Assembly (NCBI GenBank): GCA_965153455.1
Contig: OZ234499.1
Coordinates: 9,420,271-9,484,270, forward strand
Origin: Sphagnum compactum
Taxonomy: Eukaryota > Bryophyta > Sphagnopsida > Sphagnales
Reading direction: 5' to 3'
Length of the DNA stretch: 64,000 nt
Under the pieces are notes generated by a model, which was not told where the DNA came from, searched no databases, and saw only the letters and a program-made list of their open reading frames with translations. The position numbers were made by a program, and so were the translations under genes. The number at the start of each line of letters is the position of its first letter. Position 1 is the first letter of the stretch. Shown in pieces: positions 1 through 10,999 of this stretch.

Positions 1-85
1 TGATTTGGCCCCAGGGTAGAAAAATGATACCTATAAACTTGGCAAGCCAATTTGCAACTCTTGGGCCAATATTGCTACATAAAAT
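1..85. repeat. Truncated repeat copy, inverted relative of 901-986
   Basis: The reverse complement of this stretch aligns almost without gaps to 901-986, inside the MITE at 778-1160. Shared words include TTGCAAATTGG, GGTATC and TGGGGCCAA. The window edge cuts this copy, so it is probably the start of a second, oppositely oriented member of the same family. Seen by eye only; roughly three quarters of positions agree. Confidence 0.45.
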
Positions 86-777
86 AATGTTGTTTTTGAT
101 AAAATTCACACTATAGGATCAAAGTAAAACCTTAAACCAAATCTTATATCTTTCATTTCTTCTTTTTCAGTTAATCTCTCTTCGTTTTTTTCTCTTTTTG
201 TGGAGCTTCATTGCTTGTTTGTGAGTGATGGAGAGAGTTTCGATTTTTTCTACTTGGGATATGGCCGTGAAAAACACAAGAATTACAAAAATCGTGTGTC
301 TATGCCCATCCATGGTGGTCTAACTTTTAGGGTTTAATTTTAAAAAGGAAAAAAAAATATGAGAAAAAAATGATATGAAAAAATAAATAAAATGAAAGCA
401 TATGAGAGGTTGAACCCTTAGTCCTTACTTTTCAAGCCCAAGAGCAAACATAAGTATCCTAGATACTAGGACTCATTAAACTTGAAAAGCCTAGTCTCTA
501 GTTTCCAACTGGGAAAAACATACTAAAGATAAAACTAAAGGAATTGGACTAAGAATTTTTGGCTATGAAATGTTTTTTTGTATTAAAAATATTTGGCTAT
601 TTATGAATAATCATCATGCCAAACAGTAGTAACAACACTTTGGGCATGTAATGGACACTAGGACTAGTGGCAATCATCCCTAAAGGGATTTATCATTGGC
701 ATTAGAAAATTGGAAAACTCCCAAAACAGTAGAATATTTGGCAGAAAAACCTGACTTAACACTAGGAACCTGTGTAA

Positions 778-1160
778 GGCCCGCTTTACACTAGGCGTCA
801 GGGCTGAAAAAGAACTTGGGACCAACTTTGAGCCTTTTTGGGCTTGTTGTTTGGCCCCAAGTTACTAATAAATGCTAGAACATTGACGTCAGGATATTAA
901 TAATAAATGCTGGAACATTGGCCCCAAGGGTTGCAAATTGGTTTCCGAAATTGGATGGTATCCTTTTTCAAGCCTTGGGGCCAATACAAAGGCCATAAAG
1001 TTCAGCATTTATAGGTATCTTTGGGCAGATTGAAAATATTTTCTCTAGTTCAGCCTTGACTCCTAGTGTTAAAGGCTTTGGGGCTGAATTCAACTTTTGC
1101 ATCAATAGGAATGCGTGATTTGAGTTGAACATTTGCTTGACTCCTAGTGTAAAGTGGGCC
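778..1160. mobile_element. Tourist/PIF-Harbinger-like MITE (383 bp)
   Basis: The left end GGCCCGCTTTACACTAGG and the reverse complement of the right end GGCCCACTTTACACTAGG differ at one base, and the match continues as GTCA. The inverted pair is flanked by TAA at 775-777 and TAA at 1161-1163, a 3 bp target duplication. GGCC-type termini plus a TWA target duplication are the hallmark of PIF/Harbinger-derived Tourist MITEs. No transposase is encoded, so the element is non-autonomous. Inside, a 19 bp word (AATAAATGCTRGAACATTG) occurs at 867-885 and again at 902-920. The sub-terminal CACTA is not at the element edge, which argues against a CACTA transposon. Confidence 0.75.
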
Positions 1161-1163
1161 TAA

Positions 1164-1750
1164 ATGTGATGATCTCTTTTTTGGGGCGTAATAAAATTTA
1201 GCCAAATTTGCAAGAATCTGTATTTTTTTTAAAAATTGTTTTAAAAAAATTTGGATGAAAATTTGCACCAGTTCACCAGAAAAAGAAAGAAAAAGGTTGA
1301 TGGTGTTATACCAATTGTCTGCTACACTTATACTTAAAGTCCCTTTTTCATCTTTATGTGTTGGGCTGGGAAAGAACTAGCACGCTACATTGGATACTGG
1401 TAGAGGCCCAAATAGAGGGAGGTGTGGGCTTAGCTACTCTTATGAAATTCTTGCAAGCAGTAGTGTCATTAATGGAAGTGGAAGGCGTCAGAAATGAAAG
1501 ACCATAGTAAATGAATACCTAGTGGAATAATAGCCCATTAACTTTAGCCATGATGTGGGTAGAGGGGTGCTGGTGACCAACAACGTCATAAATACACAGC
1601 AAAATTTTTATTTTTTTTGTATACTTGGGAAAAGCTGCCGATGACACACTATTCGTTGAAAAGTACCTACCTGATCACATCGTCGGTGAATGCCTGACTG
1701 ACGTAGGCACCTACCTACTTATTACCTATGTAAGCGTCCTTATGATATGA
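1164..1750. other. Intergenic, nothing recognised
   Basis: AT-rich sequence with no convincing open frame. A GGGTGCTGGT word at about 1565 resembles the short element ends seen near 9356, 52954 and 60950. Confidence 0.4.
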
Positions 1751-1789
1751 TAGCCTAGCCTAGCCTAGCCTAGCCTAGCCTAGCCTAGC
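1751..1789. repeat. (TAGCC)n microsatellite
   Basis: Nearly eight uninterrupted copies of the pentamer TAGCC. Confidence 0.9.
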
Positions 1790-2257
1790 ACTGCATCCTG
1801 ACAGGGATTACCCAAGTGAACCACTTCAAGCGCCCAAGTGAGGCTGAAAATTTCAAATTTTGTGACTGTCATGTTTTGAGAAGTTTGAAAGAACAATTGG
1901 ATCCCTTCTTCAGTTTGGTAGTGGTGATCCCAAAGTGATGAAACCCTGGCAAACTCCATTAAACAAAGCACCCAGCACCACAAAGCAAAAAGCCAAGGGG
2001 GGGGGAAAGAAAAAGAGCAAAGAGAGAGGACCCCCAAGTCCTCGCCAGAAAAGACATGACGTTTTGGTACTAAAAAGAGGTGAGAATTTAGTAGACCCAT
2101 CGAGTCTACTAAGGTGGTGGAGATATGGTCTACGTGCTTTTTTATATTATAAAGTCCTGCTTCTGCTGCTTTACTGCCTGTCAGAACAGTGGGTATCATT
2201 AGGCTACTTGCTCTTTGCACATAGTCATCATCGCCATTATGCATGCACCGTTCCATT

Positions 2258-2290
2258 AAGCAAGCAAGCAAGCAAGTAAGTAAGTAAGTA
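2258..2290. repeat. (AAGC)n/(AAGT)n microsatellite
   Basis: Four AAGC units run directly into four AAGT units, so one tetramer array switched its last base midway. Confidence 0.85.
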
Positions 2291-2299
2291 CCAGTGTTG

Positions 2300-4740
2300 T
2301 TGGATTCTTTGAATTTGAAAAGAACCTTCAGTTCTGGTTTTTGTTTGGGGTTTCACAGAAGACAGAACCTCCTTTTGCAGTTTAAAACTAACCCTCCGTT
2401 TCTAGACTCTTCTCCACAAAAATTTAAAAAAATAAAAAATGGGAGATCCATTTGGTTGAAGACAGGGTTGATTCCATTTACACTGCACCCAACTAAAATT
2501 AATGAATTTTCAATTAACTACCAATGCAGTCCTCACAATGACTCTCATTCCATGAGCTCCACACCAAAAATGCCGTTTGCCTATAAGTTAAGTGAGGTGC
2601 ACGTAGGAATACTAACATCCCAATGAACCAACGGTGCAATGGCTAGCAATGGATCTCCCCCGCCTCTCCCACCCCTCCAAAAGTATACTTGGCCCCCTGA
2701 TTCTGCTTTGTTTTCAATCTTGCCCATGACCTTGCCCAAGGGTAGAATTGTGCTTTGTTCCCAACTATGTTCATCACCTATTTGTGCCTAGTTTAATACC
2801 TCTTCTTACAAGCATGCATATGCAAAGGTTACTGTAGTTGTGGGCATCCGGAGTCCCCACGTAGCTTAACCCAATAGATCTCAAGACTTTATTGCAAGAA
2901 AAAGGGGGGTGGAGGGTGCGGGTACATAGAAAAAGGAAACAAGGAAGAGAAGGTGGAGGAAGAATACAAGGCCCATAATGGAACACCAGTAATTTGAAAA
3001 TTTCCATGATCAAGAGAAAATTTGGAAGGCATCTTTCTTCGTTCATCTACCTACAACACTTAAAATATCCAAAAAAGGTAATGAATGATGGTCCGTATGC
3101 AATGGAAGTTGTAGTTAGTCCCATGACTACTACATTGGTAATTATATATGTAATTTTCAAAACATGATATTAATAGACCATACAAACAAACATAATAACA
3201 CATCCAATTTTCATGAAAATGCCAAATTGGACTTTCTTATATACCAAAGATATTTCTTATTCAAGGAAGTTTTTCAAATTAAATGTATTAAAATTTTTGA
3301 GGGGCCAAAAGCATGTTCAAAGTATATCAATGTATTATCACATTAAAACATTATTACATGTCTTTTTCAATTTTAAGCCCTCATAATTATCAATATTTGG
3401 ACTTCCATGCATTTTGAAAATGAATAGTTTAGTTTCACATATACTAAAAGGTGTTTTAAATAATAAAAACCCAATATGCAAATATGTTTTCAAGTCTTTA
3501 TATCAATAAATGAAACATTTGGGAATTCCACAAAAATAATGTAAATGTAAATTTATTAATTTAGAAACATTCTCCACCAAACCAAATTACATTTCAATTT
3601 TTTAAATTCATGTAATTCATTTCGAAGTCATGAGGTGGAAGATTTTCAAAATCATCACAATCATGAACTCTTTTTAACATGCTTGGACCTTGAAGTTGTT
3701 TGATTTGTTTACCAATGAGGTGTTCGAAAGATGGAAAACACCTGCTTGCCATGAGGGGCAAGAGGTTCAAAGTTGCCTTCAATTTCCATTGGAAAAGGAA
3801 AGTACCAAAATCAATGTGAACCAAAACTTCCAATTAAAAAATGTTGGTTAAACAAAAATTAGAAAGCCAAGGATGAATCAACCAATGCCCAACTCTCTAA
3901 GTATGTTGTGAGAATGGTGATGAAATTAGAAATAAAATTAATGCCCCTTCATGAGATGGGAAAAAAGTTTGGTGATAAGCTGAGTCTTCAATAGGATCAT
4001 CAAAAGACCTTAGACCTATTAGACATTCAAGCACATGAAATAAAACTAACATCTATTTAGTTTCACAAACTTACCAAACTTTATAAGTTCATCCCATGTT
4101 CGCATAAATTTGTTGTTCATAGGTTTGTATAATATTAATTCAATTTTAAAACAATTGATGCACTAAAATCATGTGAAAGTATTATTAAACCTTTGCATAC
4201 ATATACTTATTATGCAAATTTACACTTCAATTGCAAAAAAACTATGGAACAAAGTCACAACAATTTCATTATAATAACAATAAACTTGCATGTTATATTA
4301 TGAAAAAATGGGGTGATTTGCAACTAGGATTTTGAGTTGCAATGACCATCTGTAATTCAACATATTTCTATGAACATAAGTGCTATTAAATAAGTTGCAT
4401 GAGTTGTAATAGATGCAACTCACTGTATGTGAAACCAATATGCAATTTATGCAACTCAGTAACAATTATGTAGGAACAACTATTATGCAATTCTAGTCCA
4501 ATTAATTTGCAACTACAATGGTAACGTCATGCTAATGTTATTGTTTGTTGATTCACCCAAAATTTAACATGTGGCACTATGAGGATTTTTGGGTGAAAAT
4601 TATTACTTTTTTGAAATATTGATCTCCACCATCCATTATGATTGTTCATTTTACATGGTCTTATATTATGACACATGGTGTAATTGAAAATTATCACATG
4701 GCGTATTAATTGAAATTTGAAAAAATTTGAAAATTGAAAA
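2300..4740. other. Intergenic, AT-rich, one coding-like scrap
   Basis: No recognisable gene. A 79-codon open frame on the - strand (3594-3833) has protein-like composition (contains FPSFEHLIGKQIKQLQG) but no family I recognise and no neighbouring frame to extend it. It is most likely a relic of a mobile element. Confidence 0.3.
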
Positions 4741-4773
4741 TTGAAATACCTAAGTAGGTTCATACATAAGCAT

Positions 4774-4930
4774 AGGTAGGTAGGTAGGTAGGTCTTACCT
4801 ACCTACCTAGATACATAGGTAAAACTAGATAAGTAGGACATACCTACATACCTAGGCTACATACTTACATTACATACCTATTTACTTGCCTAGGTAGGCA
4901 AGTAGGTAGGAAGGTAAAAGGGTAGGTAAG
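4774..4930. repeat. GTAG tetranucleotide block with self-complementary arms
   Basis: An (AGGT)n run from 4774 is followed after CTT by (ACCT)n, giving a foldback. A second near-perfect palindrome, ACTTGCCTAGGTAGGCAAGT, sits at 4884-4903 with two 9 nt arms. The whole stretch is built from CCTA/TAGG words on both strands. Confidence 0.75.
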
Positions 4931-5199
4931 TTAAAAAGTAACCATATAAATATTTCTATTTTATTTTATGTTTTGTCTTTGGGGTTAAACATTTTTAGTT
5001 CATCCCAAATTAACACATGTATTTTAACTTGAACACATAAGAAATGACATCTTTTATAGTTTGTGAGATAAGATTCAAAAACAAAACATATGAGTTGAAT
5101 CCATTAGTTGTACGTTAGTTGCAAATTGGGTTGCAATTAAAAAAAACATTTCTCACATTCTTGTGTTCATTTTTGATTTTGTAAATTGTACAACTTAAT

Positions 5200-6110
5200 A
5201 GCTAATTATATGATGATATAAATATAAATAAATAAATATATATATATATATGTGAATTAATTATCAAAATAAATTATCTGAAATAATAATTTAATTTTAA
5301 AAAAATTCATCAGTTTAGTTCAATTAATTAATTAATCTAATTTAGATAATTAATTGGTGAGTGAATTTAAATAATTAGTTTTCAGATATTTAATTCAGAT
5401 AATTAATCATTTATTATCTTAATTTCAAATTTCAAAATTTTATTGAAATTAACTAATGAACTAATTATCTTAATTAAAATGATTAATTTAGATTAATAAT
5501 TTATTATTTGACCTAATTTATTATTTCATAATAATTGAGTAAATTAAATAATAATTAATAATTAATGGTGAATATATTATTGAAATATAATCCAATTTTA
5601 AATATGAATTTAGGTAAACTACAAAGTTATCAAATAATTAATTATTTGAATTAATCGATCTAATTCATCTAACTTGTTTGTTAGTTACTTTAGATAATTA
5701 TATATTTGATTTTAGGTGAAATTTTATCAAATAAATAAATAAATAAATAAAAATAAATAATCATTTGTTATATGATCTATTTTTTAAAAAAGTATCTAAA
5801 TATGAAATAATGAATTATCTGAATTTTTGAATTGATAAGTAGTTATTTGAACTAATTATTTTTATTAATCAATCTAATTTAGAATATGACTTAGTTGGTT
5901 AATTATTAAAATTTTAAACATTTGATTGAATTAACAACCAAATTGTTTGAATTAGAAAAATTATTTTAATTAATTAGTTCAAATATTTAAGTAAATTAAA
6001 TATTCAGTAATATATAATAGAGAATAAGTTATTGAAAAACAAATTCATTATTAGAAATAAAAAATATTTTTTAAGTTATTAATTATTAAAAATTAAAAAT
6101 AATAATTCTA
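5200..6110. repeat. Extremely AT-rich region with recurring ATAATTAAT words
   Basis: Almost pure A/T over about 900 bp. Words of the type AGATAATTAAT and its reverse complement recur many times, with an (AT)n run near 5235 and (AAAT)n at 5729-5760. No coding potential. It may be a degenerate minisatellite or a matrix-attachment-like region; the sequence alone does not decide. Confidence 0.6.
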
Positions 6111-6565
6111 TAATGGCAATAAAGTGACACAACTAAGTATATTAATGAAATTATAGTTGACAACTAGTTGCAAGTGTCATATTTAATGGGCAATGAAAAT
6201 GTGTACATGTGACATGGTCATATGTGTTGACACTATTTAATAATTGCAACTTAATTACTGATTGGGTTTTATATTTATATTAATTGTAATATACGTGGCA
6301 CATTCAATTAAAGTGCAACTTCCAAAAAAATCAAACATGACTTACCATGTCCATATGTATAATGTGTACATTACATTGTATAGGTGCCCCATTTGCAGTT
6401 ACATTATAACTCCTTGATTTATTGACATGACATTTTATTTATTAATTGTTCATATTTCCATGCTTTAATTGTAATGTAATCATATATGAGTTGTTTTGGA
6501 GCTTTAGTTGTAGGGTAGTGTGATTTCGACAAATAAGATTTCTCATAATGTTATTTGTGTAACTA

Positions 6566-6890
6566 TGGCCCCAAATTTCTGCCCTTGCCATTAGCCTAGG
6601 CCAAAAATGGTGACAAATGGTTTTGAAAATAGAAATTTCATGCAACTAATGGGAAGCCTCAACATGGATTCATGATAGGCCTTGTTTCATTCCTTTTAGG
6701 GGTGGCGTGGGGGAAGTTATTTTTTGTTTTTCTTCCTTGTTTCTAATGTGTTCCCAAGATCTTATCATCATGTTCCCTTGAGGTTCCCCAAGTTCCCAAG
6801 TTGTTCTTTAAAACATTCCCAATAACACTTCAATTTTATCCCATATGGTTTGCCCAAAGTTCAACTCTCATGTATATAAATTGAAAAGGT
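6566..6890 (+). repeat. Dispersed repeat family R1, copy 1
   Basis: It shares an ordered series of words with 62566-62842: CCATTAGC.TAGGCCAAAA.., TTCCCAA..T, GTTCC..AAG, TTCCCAATA, and the tail AAAGTTGAACT. Same orientation as the other copy. No coding potential; class of mobile element unknown. Confidence 0.55.
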
Positions 6891-6899
6891 AGGCTGTTG

Positions 6900-9150
6900 G
6901 GGAATGCATTTGTTTCTACTTTGCAATTGGGGGTTTGAAGAGGTGTTTCCATTGGGGAGTGCTCCATGTTCTAAAAAATTGGATGATGGGTCAATGAGTA
7001 TGGATCTTTCCAAAAATAAAATAAAATTTATGAGCACACCCATGAACTAATTAATATAATCATACTACAAATCAATTTTACATTAATTTCGCAATGATTT
7101 AATTATCATCTAACACAACAAATGTGATAATACTACATACAAATTGTAGATAACAAATCTGTACAAAAACATTTGATTTTTTGTTATCTAGGAATTTTGT
7201 GATGAGGCCAAAGAATCACAAAAGATTCAAGAATTTAGAGCTAGCAAGGATGCATCAAAGTAGGTATGATGGGTGTTGCATCAAATATAAGAAATAGAAT
7301 CCCAAAAAGTATTTGTACATCACCCATCCTAGGGACTAAAACAACATGCTTAAAATCTTTTGATAGGAATTCTCAATAAAAGAAGTTGATCAAATGAAGG
7401 TGATCCCTTGGGAACACCCATAACTTTTAACTATGTTCCAAAGACATGTGCGATGTGTCAATGATTTTTCATTATTTGCATATTTGAATGTGGCCTTAAT
7501 GAATTTTTTTGGGGTAAGTGTACCTTTTATTAATGGGTAATTTGTTTGGATTTTTTAAAAATAGCAGTTTAAAGTGTACCAAAAAAAATCCCATACCCAC
7601 ATAACATTGTATTTTTTTGCTTTAAAATCATTATGCATAAGCTTAATTTGGAATGCTATAAAAAAATAACAAGAAATATGAAATTATGTATCAACCCATC
7701 ATTCTTGTTATTTGCATCCAAGGATCTTCTCCATTCCTTCAAATAATATTTTATGTATTTATAAGGGGGTTGAGGACAAACCAATAAATAATATTGCCAC
7801 AATCAAATTTGCCCCTTGCGAAGGGAGAACAAATAAAAGACTTGCATATCTTGTTTGACAAAACAAGGGATCATAAGGACATTTCAAACCAATTGCTGTG
7901 GCATATGCCCTTGGTTGAATTGAATGATTTTGAAAGGGAAAATCGTGCACTTTCAACCTAAGTTTGAAATTTAAATTTCATTAAAATGTAAAAAAAAAGT
8001 TTAATTCAATTTCAATTGAAATAATAATCAAAATTGAATATTTCCCACACCTAGGTCTAGAAGTTAGGAAATTAGTTCCATAAGATTCTACTTTTTGAGG
8101 CCTTTCCAACAATAGAGATGACATGCCCTAATTTCTTAAATTTTTTTAGTTTTGATCTATTGAATTTTTAATGACAAAAAAATTTCGAAATTCAATAATT
8201 CTTGCAAAATAGGTCTTAACATTATGAAAGTGCCTTGGTGCACCACATTTCATCAATGGCTTTCCAATAGTACCAAGAGTGGGAGAGGGGATGTCGTGGT
8301 TTAAGAGATCTCAATGTTATAAGGAACAAGAAGAAAGAAAAAAGAAAAACAAACTACCTTGCTTAATAGATAGATGATTAAATGAACTTCATGAAATTGC
8401 TTTAAAATAAAGTTATTCCCTAACCAATTTAATTGATAATCCTAAAGTTTTCATTATATTGCAAAGTTAGGGATGCCATAATTGGTATGAAAACTATTGT
8501 GAATAAGATGATAACTCAACAAGGTTCATTTTCTAAGAAATAGGCAAAACACATTATAAAAGCATGCCCATTATTTGATCCAACTAATAGTTTGTTCAAT
8601 ATTGATTACTTTGTTACAAAAGCCATAAACCTTTGGCATGTGCTTGATATTAGGTAATGTGGGGAAAGTTAGAAATGATTAAAAGAAAAAAATTGAATAA
8701 ATCTTGTGGGTTTCCAAATCATTCAATGTAGATGGCCAACAACTTTTAAGAAATGAAATTTCAACAATTTTCTTTGCAGATTGGAGCAACCTAACCTAAA
8801 GTTAATCCCAAATGAATACCCATTTAATGTACAATTGCAACAAGATCACACCTTGTTATAGTAATTTCAACAAAATAGAGTGGATTGAGTCTTTGGTTTT
8901 CATTGTGATTTCCTTTCATACTTTGTTGGTGTTGCCTCCTCTTGAAAATGGCTTCAAAAATAATTATTGGTTGGTCTCCTACCCAAATTCAACAAAGTTA
9001 TTTAACTTTAGAGTTCAAACTCGGCCAATATGGACAAATTGTCCCCCCTACCTCCCCTCCACAAGGTGATTACCTTGCACAATTGGTTGTTATTGTGCAT
9101 TATAGACTTGAACCTATCTTGTTGGTGGAACCTCTAAAATATTGAAATGC
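6900..9150. other. Decayed intergenic DNA with coding-like scraps
   Basis: Low CG content. On the - strand a 65-codon frame (7759-7956) contains YDPLFCQTRYASLLFVLPSQ, which looks protein-derived but matches no family I know. On the + strand, overlapping short frames lie at 8812-9145. No frame is continuous enough to call a gene. Confidence 0.3.
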
Positions 9151-9234
9151 ATTCATAAAACATTTAGACTAGTCTTTTTTCCCCTAAAAACCTACTAGGA
9201 GGAGGCTCAATTAAATTAAATTCCATTTAAATCA

Positions 9235-9302
9235 CTTCTATATATTACAAGTATCCCATGATTGCACTAAATCCCATGGGATATTTGTAATATAGTTAGA
9301 AG
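9235..9302. ncRNA. Strong foldback hairpin, possible MITE or small-RNA precursor
   Basis: Left arm 9235-9260 and right arm 9275-9302 are reverse complements except for one G/A mismatch and a 2 nt bulge, with a 14 nt loop between them. A 26 bp stem of this quality is well outside the usual level in this DNA. The size and shape suit a plant miRNA-like or hairpin-siRNA precursor, but also a very short foldback element. Neither arm matches a conserved plant miRNA I know. Confidence 0.4.
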
Positions 9303-9978
9303 CAATGTAACTGGGTTTTGGGTTTTCACCATGGTACCTACTACTAGTGTGGGTAGGGTGCTGGTTCAGGAAAGATGAGTTGTGTAACCAGTTCACACTT
9401 GGGCAAATGGCACAGGCTACACACTATAGCAGGGTATAAGTCCTTGAAATAAGTGAGAACTTCAAGTTCATTTGGGTATGATGAACTCTACTTAAAATAA
9501 GTAAACTTTCTTACTTTTCAGATAGTTGACAACACACTTTTTTTGTCTAAAATTATTGGCCAATAACTTAGGGACCCATGTGCTTCACTGCTTATATTTG
9601 TGTTAAGCCTAAATGCTTTGCAATTCCCTTTCTTTTATTAACCCCATAGACCTTGTATTGCTGACGTCTTCACTCATATTACATCATCCCCTTTACATAT
9701 ATGGCCTGTTGTAACAATTAGCATTTCCTTGTTTGTAATTTGAGAACATGGGGGATGGCCTCAAAACATAGAAGAGCCTCTAGGGCTTGCCATTATCCCG
9801 TGTAAATGAACGGGCATTTTTTTCATTCATTTCAACATATTTTCATCCATAATTTTCTTTTTTCATCTCTGCTCTGCTGAACTGTACACACCTAAGAATT
9901 CTTTCACCACATTCAAATACAAAGGAAAAAGTTGCCTCTTCATTACTTAAACACACACTAGTAGCCCATGAGTTATAT

Positions 9979-9984
<6 letters not shown>

Positions 9985-10009
<25 letters not shown>
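9985..10009. repeat. (AT)n microsatellite
   Basis: Twelve AT units following a short ACAC run. Confidence 0.9.
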
Positions 10010-10572
10010 AATATGGGTTTTTGAACTCTCTTTATACTACAGTATTTTTTTCATCTAATCCAAAGGTAGGCACTTTAGGGTAGGTATGCTATTAAAGTAA
10101 GTAAGAAGTACTAATGTCTGGTTGGTGCCTGGGATATATGGGAAGGGTGAACTTACTGTCGGACATGGCTACTTGTTAAGGTTTGAGGGGAAAATATGTA
10201 ACACATGTATAGTATTAACAATCTAATAATTAAAAGATTTGATATTGATAATTTATAACACTTATTAAATTAATTAGCAATTTATAACACTTTCAAAATT
10301 AATAAGTACCAATCTTCACATAAAAAGTTTAGCGTTTACAAAGATTATCAATTGAGCAATGTTATAGTTTCTTTCATTTCCTTGAACCTCACAATCAACC
10401 TTTTTCAAGCATTTGAAAAAATCCTTGGTTACAAATGAAGTAATCATATACAACTTGAGATAATCATCCCACAAGAGGTAGAGTTCTTCTTAAGTCAAAG
10501 CCCCACAACAAACCATAAGCTTTCTTTAAATACATTCACAAACAATATTCTTGTGTAAACACAATCATCTTT

Positions 10573-10694
10573 TTGACCAAACCATATGCACGGTTGATTA
10601 GATGATCAGTTAAGTTTGTGGAAATGGTCACAATCTTTGACCAAGCTATGCACGATTGATTAGACATTACGGTAAGTTTGTGGAAATGGTCGTT
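10573..10694. repeat. Tandem duplication, period 64 bp
   Basis: Two head-to-tail copies begin TTGACCAA at 10573 and 10637 and both end in the 20-mer TAAGTTTGTGGAAATGGTCR. They differ by a few substitutions and small indels. Confidence 0.8.
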
Positions 10695-10999
10695 GGGAGA
10701 CAATGAAATTCATTGCTAGGACTTAGGGTTGGTTGGTGGTTTTAGTACAGAAATTGTGATAACATTAATATTAAATGATGATTTGTTTTCGATGATGATA
10801 TGGATTTTTATTGATGTATTTCAAATAAGCCTTGTTAGGATTTGAATCCATTATTTTCAACTTTAAAATTTATTCGAATTGTTTTGACAAGAAAGAAAGA
10901 GAGTACAAGTTTTGTAACGCTTAAATGCTTAACGCTTGTTAGTTTTATTTTTTGAGAACTTTTCATATCTCGTACGCAATTTTAGCATTCATAGAAATA

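Noticed and set aside
778-1160. CACTA transposon reading of the inverted CACTAGG words
   Set aside because: The inverted repeat continues 12 bp outside CACTA, and the TAA duplications sit at the GGCC ends, which fits PIF/Harbinger instead.
1780-2271. 163-codon - frame
   Set aside because: It runs across the tetramer microsatellite and the edge of the TAGCC repeat, with an overlapping 114-codon + frame; open by composition.
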